In this document: piece after piece, positions 1 through 7,031 of the stretch | Numbering within the stretch: position 1 is the first letter of the stretch | How the letters are laid out: every line of letters starts with the position of its first letter | DNA from: Thermodesulfatator sp. | GTDB taxonomy: Bacteria; Desulfobacterota; Thermodesulfobacteria; Thermodesulfobacteriales; Thermodesulfobacteriaceae | Reading direction: 5' to 3' | Assembly (NCBI GenBank): GCA_003978075.1 | Contig: QOAM01000094.1 | Coordinates: 1-18,198 of the forward strand | Length of the DNA: 18,198 nucleotides | Notes under the pieces: generated by a model | The model's database searches: none | What the model saw: the letters and a program-made list of their open reading frames with translations, nothing else | What the model was told of the DNA's origin: nothing | Program-made: the position numbers and the translations under genes

Positions 1-2
1 AT

Positions 3-335
3 GGGAGCTATCTTAAGGTGATGCAATCCCTGGTGAAGGTGGAGGTGCTCATCCTTGATGACTGGGGGTTGAATCAGCTGAGCCGGGTCCAGGCCCTGGA
101 TCTTTTGGAGGTGGTAGAAGAGAGATATCAGAGGGGTTCCACGGTTATTATCATCAGCGAGGTGCCGGTAGGGACCTGGTATCAGGTGATAGGGGATTCA
201 ACGATAGCGGATGCGATTTTGGACCGGCTGGTCCACAATGCGTACCGGGTGGAGATGGAGGGGGAATCCATGAGGAGACAGGGGGTCAAAGTCCCCAGTT
301 TGGGGCAAGGTAACCGTGCCGGAGCCGGGGTGTGA
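3..335 (+). CDS. istB: IstB-like ATPase of IS21-family element, C-terminal part (5' end off the window)
   Basis: IstB is the AAA+ ATPase helper that works with the IstA transposase in choosing targets for IS21 elements. The reading frame is open to the left edge, so only the C-terminal ~110 residues are seen. Visible marks are the Walker B-like stretch LLILDDWG-type (here VLILDDWGLNQLS), the following VEERYQRGSTVIIIS sensor strand, and the family signature DSTIADAILDRLVHNAYR near the C-terminus. The usual 'TSQ(L/V)PV' after the sensor strand reads ISEVPV here. The tail after SMR is longer than in many relatives and ends in a glycine/alanine-rich stretch, which may be drift. It ends at TGA 333-335, just before the IS terminal repeats. 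Whether the complete gene is intact cannot be judged. Confidence 0.85.
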   Translation, partial: GSYLKVMQSLVKVEVLILDDWGLNQLSRVQALDLLEVVEERYQRGSTVIIISEVPVGTWYQVIGDSTIADAILDRLVHNAYRVEMEGESMRRQGVKVPSLGQGNRAGAGV

Positions 336-340
336 GATGA

Positions 341-382
341 GGTGGGAACTTTTCCTGGAACAAGTGGGGACTTTGGCTGGAA
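341..382 (+). repeat. Tandem IS21 terminal (transposase-binding type) repeats
   Basis: Two 20-bp direct repeats occupy 341-360 and 363-382, spaced 22 bp start to start and identical at 16 positions. They sit between the istB stop and the inferred end of the element, which is where multiple terminal repeats of IS21-family elements are found. Confidence 0.6.
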
Positions 383-388
383 TACGCA

Positions 389-662
389 GTTGCCAACTTT
401 TTTCAAGGTCAGACCTGGCTTCCGATAATTCCCCTTGAGTAATATCCCCTTGGTGCGCCTGCCAATATCACCTTCCTAATCCGGAAGTGTTCCTTTCGGA
501 AAATCCTTACAATCCGCCTTTTTCTCAAAAGACCTTTTGACCCAAACATGAGCGTGCCCTAAGTGGGAAATAGTTTTTCCATAGATACTTTTTAGTAATT
601 GCGACTAAATTTCTATAAGTAGGCAACTTGTAATTAATTATTTTGCTCGGCCATCTGGACTC
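389..662. other. AT-rich non-coding stretch between the IS end and the feo promoter
   Basis: I see no credible gene in this stretch. It lies between the inferred IS end and the feo promoter and becomes AT-rich from about 560. The only structure I recognise is the first copy of a direct repeat at 593-623, whose second copy overlaps the feo -10 region and leader. No tRNA, riboswitch or good terminator hairpin was recognised. Confidence 0.5.
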
Positions 663-718
663 TTGACAAGATTATTTCTTTATGTTATAGCAATTGCGAC
701 TAAATTTCTATAAGGAGG
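593..718 (+). repeat. 31-bp direct repeat, two copies (593-623 and 688-718), upstream of feoA
   Basis: The copies differ at only 2 of 31 positions, with a perfectly identical 23-base core at 597-619 and 692-714. The start-to-start distance is 95 bp. The second copy begins inside the inferred -10 element and ends in the feoA ribosome binding site. Inside the core is an imperfect 7-1-7 dyad, AATTGCG-A-CTAAATT. The position suggests a paired operator for a metal-responsive repressor, or a duplicated leader; that role is inference. Confidence 0.6.
663..691 (+). promoter_or_regulatory. Inferred sigma-70 type promoter of the feo operon
   Basis: A perfect -35 TTGACA (663-668) is followed by a 17-bp spacer and a -10-like TATAGC (686-691, four of six consensus bases). 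This predicts transcription starting near 698, giving a leader of about 26 bases before the ATG at 724. The second copy of the 31-bp repeat covers the -10 and start site, so a protein bound there would block transcription. Confidence 0.55.
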
Positions 719-723
719 GAATT

Positions 724-1029
724 ATGGGATGGAGGCTCGTAGAGCTCGGCCCCGGAGAAAAGGGAATAATCCGAGGGATTTGGGGGTTTTCAACCAATGG
801 AGGTCCGGAAAAACAAGGAAAAGGTGGCTGTTATGGGCGGTGCGGCCGGAATTTTAAAAGACTATGCGAAGTTCTGGGACTTTATCCAGGTCAGGAGGTC
901 TTGGTGGTGGAAAATCGAGGAAAAGGCCCGCTATTGGTGGAGGTGGGGGGCCGGATCTTCGCTTTGGGAAGGGGACAGGCGGAAAAGATATGGGTAGAAC
1001 CCATTCTCGAAAAAGGAGGACCAAAATGA
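724..1029 (+). CDS. feoA: FeoA-domain protein with cysteine-bearing insert (first of two)
   Basis: FeoA is a small SH3-like cytoplasmic protein that supports the FeoB ferrous-iron transporter. At 101 residues this copy is longer than the usual ~75. The family pattern is clear at both ends: LVELGPGEKGIIRGI at residues 5-19 and LGLYPGQEVLVVENRGKGP followed by ...ALGRGQAEKIWV. Between them is an extra glycine-rich loop with three cysteines (C36, C40, C48; CYGRC then RLC), which could bind metal or an iron-sulfur cluster. The ATG at 724 was chosen because TAAGGAGGGA lies just upstream; an in-frame upstream start at 694 would extend into the operator repeat. Its stop overlaps the next start as ATGA (1026-1029), so translation is probably coupled. 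Confidence 0.85.
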   Translation: MGWRLVELGPGEKGIIRGIWGFSTNGGPEKQGKGGCYGRCGRNFKRLCEVLGLYPGQEVLVVENRGKGPLLVEVGGRIFALGRGQAEKIWVEPILEKGGPK

Positions 1030-1259
1030 AACTTTTTGAGGTTAAACCGGGTATGAAATGCCGGGTTAAGGCCCTAGGGCCGGGAATGGCTGCCCTGCGG
1101 CGCAGGCTCCTCGATCTCGGGGTCCTTTCCGGAGAGCCTTTGCTGGTGATCCGGAAAGCCCCTCTGGGAGACCCTATGGAGATTGAAGTTAAAGGAACCC
1201 GCATCACTTTGCGCCGTGATGAGGCCCAAAAAATCGAGGTGGAGGTGGAATATGACTAA
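1026..1259 (+). CDS. feoA: FeoA-domain protein (second copy, canonical length)
   Basis: A 77-residue FeoA/SH3-like protein in the normal size range, expected to bind or regulate FeoB at the inner face of the membrane. The sequence shows the family layout: VKPGMKCRVKALGPG, then the short helix RRRLLDLGVLSGEPLLVIRKAPLGDPMEIEVKG split around the loop, ending TLRRDEAQKIEVEV. It lacks the cysteine loop of the first copy. The start at 1026 has AAAAGGAGGACC immediately upstream and overlaps the preceding stop. The C-terminus overlaps the feoB start by 8 bases. Two consecutive feoA genes before feoB are known in several anaerobes; a specialised role for each copy is likely but not shown. Confidence 0.9.
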   Translation: MKLFEVKPGMKCRVKALGPGMAALRRRLLDLGVLSGEPLLVIRKAPLGDPMEIEVKGTRITLRRDEAQKIEVEVEYD

Positions 1260-3378
1260 ACAGATCGTAGTGGCTGTGGCCGGTAATCCTAACACCGGTA
1301 AAACCACCTTTGTTAATGCTCTGGCCGGAACCCGCCTGCGGGTGGGCAACTGGCCGGGAGTAACCGTGGAGAAAAAAGAGGCCCTCCTGCGCCTAAATGG
1401 AAAAGAAATATTCCTGGTGGACCTTCCCGGGACTTACAGCCTAAGTCCTTACAGTGAAGAGGAAATAATCGCTCGGGACTTTCTAGTCAAGGAAAGACCC
1501 GACGTGGTGCTCAACGTGGTGGATGCCACCCATCTGGAGCGCAATCTCTACCTCACCCTCCAAATCCTGGAAACCGGGTGTCCGGTGGTATTAGTCCTCA
1601 ATATGTATGACGAGGCCCGACGAAGGGGTCTAGAAATAAATCTTGCCCGCCTTTCCGCCCTTTTGGGGATTCCGGTAGTCCCTACAGTGGCCGTAAAAGG
1701 TGAGGGTCTTCAGGAGGCCCTGCAACAGGCCCTGGAGCTGGCGGCCTCGCCCAATCCACGGAAAAAGGTGCATTATGGAGAGGAAATCGAGGGAGCCATA
1801 AAGGAGATAGAGGATTGGCTGGGAAAAAATGTCCCCCAGATAGCGGTAAAATATCCTCTTCGCTGGCTGGCCTTAAAACTTCTGGAGGGAGATCCCCGGG
1901 TCCTTCAGGAAACCGGACTCAAAATTCCCGAAGACCTCCCTTTGATCCGACATCTCCAGAAAGTTCACGGGGACCTGAGTGATCTCCTCATAGAAGCCCG
2001 CTACGGATTGGCCGCGGGGCTTGTACGCCAATGCATAAAAGAGCATAGGGTGGAACCCCCTCTTTCGGAAAAACTGGATCGCCTTCTTCTTAACCGCTAT
2101 CTGGGCCCTCCTCTTTTTGCTTTGGCCATGTGGCTGGTTTTCAAGGTGGCCTTCGATTTTTCCGCGCCTTTTGTGGACTGGTTCGACGGATTGATCGGCG
2201 CGACAGGAGGGACCCTTTCTTACCTCCTTAAACACCTGTCCGTACCGGATTGGCTATATTCTTTGATTATAGACGGGCTCGTTTCCGGGGTGGGCGCGGT
2301 AGCGGTATTTTTACCCCTGATTTTCATCCTAATGTTGGTTTTGACCTTTCTTGAGGGTTCGGGATATTTGGCCCGGGTAGCCTTTCTGGTTGACCGTCTT
2401 TTTTCTTTTGTGGGGCTTCATGGGAAGTGTGCTCTGCCCTTGCTTTTGGGCTTCGGCTGCAACGTGCCCTGTGTTTATGCTACCCGGGTGCTGGAGTCCC
2501 GAAGAGATCGGATCCTTACGGTGGCTTTAGCCCCGTTTATGTCCTGTGGGGCTCGTCTCCCGGTGTACGTTCTTTTTGCCGCGGCCTTTTTCGGGCCCCG
2601 GGCCGGAACAGTCATCTGGTCTTTATACCTTCTGGGAGTGGTCGTGGCTTTGGTTCTGGCCCTGGTCCTGCAACGCACACTTCTCCGTGAAGAACCGGGC
2701 CTCTTCGTGATGGAACTGCCTCCCTATCGTATGCCCGGCTGGCGTTATCTCCTGGTTCATGCCTGGGAAAAAACCCGCCACTTCGCGGTGAAGGCCGGAA
2801 CCTATATCGTGGTGATCTCTATGCTGGTCTGGGCTTTACTCCATCTTCCCCCGGGACAAGACCTCAGGCATTCCTATCTCGGTCGTCTGGGAGCCTTTAT
2901 AGCCCCGGTTTTTAGACCCCTAGGTTTTGCTCATTGGGAGGCCGGTGCCGCTTTAGTGACCGGAGTTCTGGCTAAGGAAATGGTAGTGAGCACTCTAGGC
3001 CAGATTTACGGTACAGAGAAAAGGGAACCCTCCGCGGAAATTTCTTTCCCTTGGGAAAGCTGGAAAGAAGTTATAAAAGGACTTCCCCTGGCCTTTGTGG
3101 AGGCCGGAAAGAACCTTTGGGCCTCCTTTTCTCCGGTGAGTCTAGAGGCCGAGTCTCCCGCCCCTAAACTTCTAGAAAAAATACGCCAGAAATTCGATCC
3201 CTTTTCCGCCTATGCCTTCATGGTCTTTACTCTTCTTTACGCTCCTTGCATGGTGGTTCTGGCTTCAGCCTACGCGGAATTTCGCAGTCTTAAACTTCTG
3301 GCCATCATGGTAGGTGCAGGCCTTTTTTCGGCCTATCTCCTGGGGATTTTGATTTATCAAATAGGGCATTTGTTTTGA
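1252..3378 (+). CDS. feoB: Ferrous iron transporter FeoB
   Basis: FeoB is the inner-membrane Fe2+ transporter with a cytoplasmic GTPase domain. The 708-residue length fits the family. The G1 motif is GNPNTGKTT (residues 11-19), followed by NWPGVTVEKKE (G2), DLPGTYSLSPYSEEE (G3) and NMYDEA (G4). A helical GDI-like spacer occupies roughly residues 160-280, then comes the polytopic part with both Gate regions, GFGCNVPCVYATRVLESRRDR-type and MSCGARLPVYVLFAAAFF. The conserved cysteines of the Gate motifs are kept. The start ATG at 1252 overlaps the feoA stop and leads straight into the G domain; an upstream in-frame start would add about 23 residues out of family. The gene stops at 3378, 20 bases before the porin start. 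Confidence 0.97.
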   Translation: MTKQIVVAVAGNPNTGKTTFVNALAGTRLRVGNWPGVTVEKKEALLRLNGKEIFLVDLPGTYSLSPYSEEEIIARDFLVKERPDVVLNVVDATHLERNLYLTLQILETGCPVVLVLNMYDEARRRGLEINLARLSALLGIPVVPTVAVKGEGLQEALQQALELAASPNPRKKVHYGEEIEGAIKEIEDWLGKNVPQIAVKYPLRWLALKLLEGDPRVLQETGLKIPEDLPLIRHLQKVHGDLSDLLIEARYGLAAGLVRQCIKEHRVEPPLSEKLDRLLLNRYLGPPLFALAMWLVFKVAFDFSAPFVDWFDGLIGATGGTLSYLLKHLSVPDWLYSLIIDGLVSGVGAVAVFLPLIFILMLVLTFLEGSGYLARVAFLVDRLFSFVGLHGKCALPLLLGFGCNVPCVYATRVLESRRDRILTVALAPFMSCGARLPVYVLFAAAFFGPRAGTVIWSLYLLGVVVALVLALVLQRTLLREEPGLFVMELPPYRMPGWRYLLVHAWEKTRHFAVKAGTYIVVISMLVWALLHLPPGQDLRHSYLGRLGAFIAPVFRPLGFAHWEAGAALVTGVLAKEMVVSTLGQIYGTEKREPSAEISFPWESWKEVIKGLPLAFVEAGKNLWASFSPVSLEAESPAPKLLEKIRQKFDPFSAYAFMVFTLLYAPCMVVLASAYAEFRSLKLLAIMVGAGLFSAYLLGILIYQIGHLF

Positions 3379-3398
3379 AAAAAAGAGAGGAGGGAAGA

Positions 3399-4706
3399 AT
3401 GATGAAAGGCAGGAGGATTTATCGGGAAGTTTTGAGGGTGTTAGTGTGTTTGGTTTTTCTGAGCCTCTCGGTATCTCCGATTCGGGCTGCGGATCCGGAG
3501 GTGGAGGAGCTCAAGCGTTTGCTTCAGCAGGTGATGGAGGAGAACCGGCGGCTGGCGCAGCGGGTGAACGAGCTGGAGCGGCGCCTGGAGGCTTACGAGA
3601 AGGAGGCGGAAAAGGGAGAAAAGCCGGTTCCTGCGGAAAAGACCTGGTACCAAAGGATGAATCTCGGGCTTTCGGTGGCCGGAGTGGTTCACGGGGTAGT
3701 TGGGGCGGATCGAGAGGTCTTGAGGGATGAAGATAAGGGTTATGCGGCCACCGCGGTGGATCTGGAAGCTGCGGTAGAGTTCTCGGAGAAGGACCGGGCT
3801 TATCTACTCTTAGAAATGGGATCCGGAAAAAATCCAGAGGACGAAGTGGAATCCTTTTCCGGGATCATCGACGAGTCCCTTTCCATGGTGCCGGTGGCCA
3901 CCGACGATGGGGAGGTGCGCATCAGCGAGGCCTGGTACGAACACGACTTTCTTTGGGGGACTTCTCGTCTGCGCTTGCGGGCGGGAAAAATCGATATCAC
4001 CACCGACTTCGATACCAATGAATATGCCAATGACGAGAACGAACAATTTATTTCTCCGATTTTCATCAACAACATCGCCGTAGAATGGCCGGATTACGGG
4101 TTCGGGGCCATGCTCTGGTTTGAAAGCAAGAAGGTGGATTTAGGTCTGGGGTATGCGGACGCTAACGGTGACTGGGAAAATATTTTCGACTATCCTTTTC
4201 TCATCGGGCAGATTACTTTGCGTTTTGAGCCCTGGGGACGGCCCGGAAACTATCGTTTTTACGCCTGGTACAACGGAGAAAAACACGCAGAAATTAAAGG
4301 GAATGATGAAAACGAAAGGGGTTATGGAGTAGGGATTTCTTTGGATCAAGAGCTTTTGGAGGGGGTGGGATTTTTCCTGCGGTATGGGTGGCAGAATGAC
4401 GAGGTTTATCCCTATGATCAGGCCTTAAGCGGTGGGTTTTCCCTTTCGGGAAGGTTCTGGGGACGTCCGGAAGATGCTCTGGGTTTAGGAGCCGGGGTAG
4501 CTTTTCTTTCGAATGATTACGAGGATATGCTGGAGGCCGAGGGGGTAAATACCGCGGATGAATACCACCTGGAAATATTTTATCGTTTTCGGGTCAACGA
4601 TTATCTTCGCCTGACTCCGAGCCTTGAGTGGACGGATAACCCTGCAGGTTATGAAGATCGAGATGATTTTTGGGTGTTCACCCTGAGGGCCTTTTTTGAA
4701 TTTTGA
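3399..4706 (+). CDS. Outer-membrane porin with N-terminal coiled coil (LbtU-like)
   Basis: A predicted exported 435-residue protein. It opens with a signal peptide (about residues 1-31, cleavage after IRA), then a heptad-rich coiled coil (roughly 34-75, EELKRLLQQVMEENRRL and on). The rest, from about residue 84, is acidic with alternating aromatic strands typical of a beta barrel, and the chain ends in phenylalanine as outer-membrane proteins do. The coiled coil plus barrel layout resembles the LbtU siderophore porin group of Legionella and related porins; this match is from memory of the family. AGGAGG at 3388-3393 serves either ATG 3399 or ATG 3402. It follows feoB in the same operon, so a role in bringing iron across the outer membrane is a fair inference. 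Confidence 0.8.
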   Translation: MMKGRRIYREVLRVLVCLVFLSLSVSPIRAADPEVEELKRLLQQVMEENRRLAQRVNELERRLEAYEKEAEKGEKPVPAEKTWYQRMNLGLSVAGVVHGVVGADREVLRDEDKGYAATAVDLEAAVEFSEKDRAYLLLEMGSGKNPEDEVESFSGIIDESLSMVPVATDDGEVRISEAWYEHDFLWGTSRLRLRAGKIDITTDFDTNEYANDENEQFISPIFINNIAVEWPDYGFGAMLWFESKKVDLGLGYADANGDWENIFDYPFLIGQITLRFEPWGRPGNYRFYAWYNGEKHAEIKGNDENERGYGVGISLDQELLEGVGFFLRYGWQNDEVYPYDQALSGGFSLSGRFWGRPEDALGLGAGVAFLSNDYEDMLEAEGVNTADEYHLEIFYRFRVNDYLRLTPSLEWTDNPAGYEDRDDFWVFTLRAFFEF

Positions 4707-4932
4707 ACGGTGGAAGACTCTTTCGCTTTTCCTGGTCCTGTGGTCCTCGGCGGTCTTAGCCGGAAGCACCTCTCCGGAGGCCGGAGAGGTGGTGGCCGCC
4801 ACCCGGGTGAAAACCGATGTCCGGCACCTTCCGGACACGGTCAGGGTGATCACCGGAAAAGACATCGAGCGTCGGGAGGTAGAGGGGTTTACCAGGTCCT
4901 TGAGGGTTACCCCGAGGAGTTTTTTCCTCTAA
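4696..4932 (+). pseudogene. TonB-dependent receptor, truncated remnant (signal peptide and start of plug)
   Basis: Only 78 residues remain of a protein normally of 600-700. They contain a signal peptide (…LFLVLWSSAVLAG) followed by the classic receptor start EVVAATRVKTDVRHLPDTVRVITGKDIERREVEG, that is, the first strands of the plug domain. After that the sequence loses the family pattern (usually a 'L..VPGV' and glycine-rich segment) and hits a stop at 4930-4932. Neither of the other two frames downstream restores plug or barrel sequence, so this is a deletion, not a single frameshift. The TTG start at 4696 overlaps the porin stop, so it once belonged to the iron operon as an outer-membrane importer. 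The following bases carry rnpB. Confidence 0.75.
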
Positions 4933-5042
4933 TGTAAGGACCTCTCTTTAGAATGAGGAAAGGTACAATGAGGGTCTCCGGAAGGCTGTCTGACTCACAA
5001 CAAAGAGAAGTCTCCGGAAAATCCGGGGCGGTTTACGCCACC

Positions 5043-5071
5043 TTGAAGGGGGATCTTTGCGGACTTAGAAT
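5043..5071 (+). promoter_or_regulatory. Inferred promoter of rnpB
   Basis: TTGAAG at 5043-5048, a 17-bp spacer, and TAGAAT at 5066-5071 make a good sigma-70 type promoter. The predicted start, about 7 bases after the -10, coincides with the first base of RNase P helix P1 at 5078, which supports both calls. Confidence 0.65.
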
Positions 5072-5077
5072 TTTGGA

Positions 5078-5461
5078 GGAGGGGGTCGGTCGGCGGTCGC
5101 CAGAGGTCTAAGAAACCTCTGGAGGAAAGTCCGGGCTCCACAGGGCAGGGCGCCGGGTAACTCCCGGAGGGGGTAACCCCTGGAAAGTGCCACAGAAAAG
5201 AGACCGCCCTGGGCCCCTGGGCCTAGGGTAAGGGTGAAACGGTGGGGTAAGAGCCCACCGCTCCCTCCCGCAAGGGAGGGAGGCACGGCAAACCCCGCCT
5301 GGAGAAAGGCCGCATAGGGGGGCGCTGGAGGGTGGCCCGCCCGAAGCCCCCGGGTAGGCCGCTAGAGCAGCCGGGTAACCGGCTGCCTAGAGGAATGACC
5401 GCCACCCAGGGGATCGCAAGGTCTCTTGGGCACAGAACCCGGCTTATGACCGGCCCTCTCC
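5078..5461 (+). ncRNA. rnpB: RNase P RNA, bacterial type A
   Basis: This is the catalytic RNA of RNase P, which trims the 5' ends of tRNA precursors. The 5' end (5078-5091) and 3' end (5448-5461) pair over 14 bases with two G-U wobbles to form helix P1. The conserved core is present: GAGGAAAGTCCGGGCTCC (5122-5139), the AAGGGTGAAACGGTG region followed by GTAAGAGCCCACCG (to 5260), and ACAGAACCCGGCTTA (5432-5446). A perfect 9-bp hairpin with a GCAA tetraloop lies at 5261-5282, and another with a GTAA loop at 5367-5386. The length of 384 bases is typical. No clear intrinsic terminator follows, and the RNA ends 7 bases before the stop codon of the convergent methyltransferase gene. Confidence 0.97.
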
Positions 5462-5468
5462 TTACCTC

Positions 5469-5996
5469 TTAGAGGCGATAAAAGTAAAGGGGATCCTCTA
5501 CCCGTAAGACCTTTTCTGGAACGAATCCGGGAAGAGGGAAGTTGGCACTTATTACTATCGTCCCCGGCCGGGCCTCCCGGCGGATCTTTTCCGCCACCCG
5601 GGGCATCACATCCGGAAAGAGATAGCAGAAGATCAGATCGTAATGGGAAAGATCGGCCTGCATGAAATCTCCGTAACGGACTTCCCCTGGGATTCGCAAA
5701 AAGAGGTTAAGGGTCCGCGAGAGAAACCAGGCCCAAGGGTTGATTTCGTAGCCCACAGCCTTAACGCCAAAGCGTCGCCAGACCGCCCGCAAAAATCTCC
5801 CGTCTCCGCAACCCAGATCCACCACCCGGGCCGAGGGTGAAAGTTCGATCTCGGCGAGGATAGCCTGGATCTTGCGGGAGGAGGTGCCCACGAACATGGC
5901 TCCACGTGTTTTAGGAAGCACCAAAACCGTGGAAAGGGCGTAAAGGAAAAAAACGGCCAATCCCACCCCCAGGATCCCCAAAAACAATACCTTCAT
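5469..5996 (-). CDS. Membrane-anchored class I methyltransferase, FAM173-like
   Basis: A 175-residue SAM-dependent methyltransferase with one N-terminal membrane segment (about residues 4-28). Motif I is VVDLGCGDGRF (58-68), followed by the acidic ribose-binding position in VGYEINPW (81-88). Motif IV-like YDLIFCYLFPDVMPRVAEK and the ending ISANFPLPGF follow. This combination of a membrane anchor, GYExNPW, a 'YLxPxVM' strand and a 'FPLP' near the end is the pattern of the FAM173 lysine methyltransferases, which in animals modify mitochondrial proteins including the ATP synthase c subunit. The bacterial substrate is unknown; a membrane protein target is an inference. The gene stands alone, convergent with rnpB and divergent from hslO. 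Confidence 0.8.
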   Translation of the reverse strand: MKVLFLGILGVGLAVFFLYALSTVLVLPKTRGAMFVGTSSRKIQAILAEIELSPSARVVDLGCGDGRFLRAVWRRFGVKAVGYEINPWAWFLSRTLNLFLRIPGEVRYGDFMQADLSHYDLIFCYLFPDVMPRVAEKIRREARPGTIVISANFPLPGFVPEKVLRVEDPLYFYRL

Positions 5997-6103
5997 ACCT
6001 AAATTTTAAAGGGGCTTCTTAAAAAGTCAGAGGTCTCAAAGTAGGATTGTCCCCACTTATTGCTAAAATGGGAGTTTGAAGAGTCCCACCGAGAGGGCGC
6101 GAC

Positions 6104-6979
6104 ATGGCCTATGTGATAAGGGGATTAGCCCGAGAGGGGAGCTTTAGGGTCTTTGCCGTGGAATGTCGGGAGGTGGTGGAGGAGGCCCGCCGTTTGCAAG
6201 GGCTCTCTCCCACGGCTGCCGCAGCCCTGGGGAGGGCGCTGGCCGCAGCGGCCCTTCTGGCCGCAGACTTCAAGGCCGGCCGGGTAATGCTTCAGATAAA
6301 CGGAGGTGGTCCCTTGGGAGAGATCCTGGCTGAAGGGGACGCTGAGGGAAACCTTCGGGGCACGGTGCAGCGTCCGTGGGTACATCCTGAGCCCCGGGGA
6401 GGCAAACTCTCCGTGGGCGAGGCCGTGGGCCGTAAGGGTTTTCTTTCGGTGGTCCGAGATTTGGGCCTTAGGGAGCCTTATCAGAGCTCCGTGCCCCTGG
6501 TCTCCGGAGAGATCGCCCAGGATCTGGCCTATTACCTTACGGTCTCCGAACAGATCCCTTCTGCCGTGGCCTTAGGGGTCTTGGTAGAAGTGGACGGCTC
6601 CATCAAAGAGGCCGGGGGCTTTTTGGTACAGCGGATGCCCGGAGCAAGTGAGGAGGATTTGAAGGCCGCGGAGGAAGCCATCTCTCAGGCAGGCACGGTG
6701 ACCCAGCTCCTCTCTCAAGGCCTCTCTCCAGAGGATATTTTGGAGAAGCTCTTTCCCGGGCGGGTGGAAATTTTGGAAAAAAGAGAAGTCCGTTACCGCT
6801 GCCGCTGCTCCCGAGAGAGGGTGGAAAACGCCCTGGCAGCCCTAGGACGAGAGGAACTCCTTAAACTGATAGAAAGGAAGGAGCCTGCCCGAGTAACCTG
6901 TCATTTCTGCGGTCGGGAATACGAAGTGCCTCTGGAGGACCTTCAACGCCTCCTCTCCGAGCTCGAAAAACCTCACTAA
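6104..6979 (+). CDS. hslO: Hsp33 redox-regulated chaperonin
   Basis: Hsp33 is a cytoplasmic holdase chaperone switched on when oxidation releases zinc from its C-terminal cysteines. The 291-residue length is normal. The N-terminal domain shows LSPTAAAALGRALAAAALLA, the GGGPLGEILAEGDAEGNLRG substrate-domain signature split by a turn, and SVVRDLGLREPYQSSVPLVSGEIAQDLAYYL. The redox switch is complete: C233-x-C235, then 30 residues, then C266-x2-C269, the CxC/CxxC spacing of the family. The ATG at 6104 follows GAGAGGG with a 7-base gap and begins the usual 'D/Y-x-I-R' start. It is a single gene with no operon partner visible. Finding it in a presumed strict anaerobe suggests exposure to oxidants or heat. 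Confidence 0.95.
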   Translation: MAYVIRGLAREGSFRVFAVECREVVEEARRLQGLSPTAAAALGRALAAAALLAADFKAGRVMLQINGGGPLGEILAEGDAEGNLRGTVQRPWVHPEPRGGKLSVGEAVGRKGFLSVVRDLGLREPYQSSVPLVSGEIAQDLAYYLTVSEQIPSAVALGVLVEVDGSIKEAGGFLVQRMPGASEEDLKAAEEAISQAGTVTQLLSQGLSPEDILEKLFPGRVEILEKREVRYRCRCSRERVENALAALGREELLKLIERKEPARVTCHFCGREYEVPLEDLQRLLSELEKPH

Positions 6980-7009
6980 ATTTTTCCAAAAATAAGCGTG
7001 ATAGAAAAC

Positions 7010-7031
7010 TTTATTAAAGAAATTTAATAAA
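7010..7031. terminator. AT-only hairpin between convergent hslO and membrane-protein gene
   Basis: A perfect 9-bp stem, TTTATTAAA / TTTAATAAA, with a GAAA loop, lies between the two convergent genes. The TAA stop of the minus-strand gene is inside it. It is flanked by a short A or T run on either side, so it could act in both directions, but a stem without G or C is weak. Confidence 0.4.

Larger units (their letters stand above)
1..388 (+). mobile_element. Right end of an IS21-family insertion sequence (left part outside window)
   Basis: The segment contains the 3' end of an istB-type gene followed by the kind of non-coding tail seen in IS21 elements. Two direct repeats of about 20 bp lie at 341-360 and 363-382 and agree at 16 of 20 positions; both have the form (G/A)GTGGG(A/G)ACTTT..CTGGAA. 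IS21-type transposases bind repeated sites of this sort near each end. The element probably stops at the ...TACGCA at 383-388, because IS21 ends finish in CA. The left end, istA and any target duplication are outside the window, so the exact boundary is inferred. Confidence 0.7.

Noticed and set aside
4485..4865. Minus-strand 126-codon frame across the porin/receptor junction
   Set aside because: It has no protein-family pattern and is antisense to two recognised coding segments.
5466..5476. Terminator hairpin CCTCT-T-AGAGG after rnpB
   Set aside because: A one-base loop cannot form and no T run follows.
6048..6103. A second IS21-like terminal remnant upstream of hslO (minus-strand AAGTGGGGAC at 6060-6051 and GGTGGGACTC nearby)
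   Set aside because: The two short matches resemble the repeats at 341-382, but their spacing is 33 instead of 22 bases, the flanking bases do not match, and no transposase remnant is near. Chance similarity of about 10 bases is possible.
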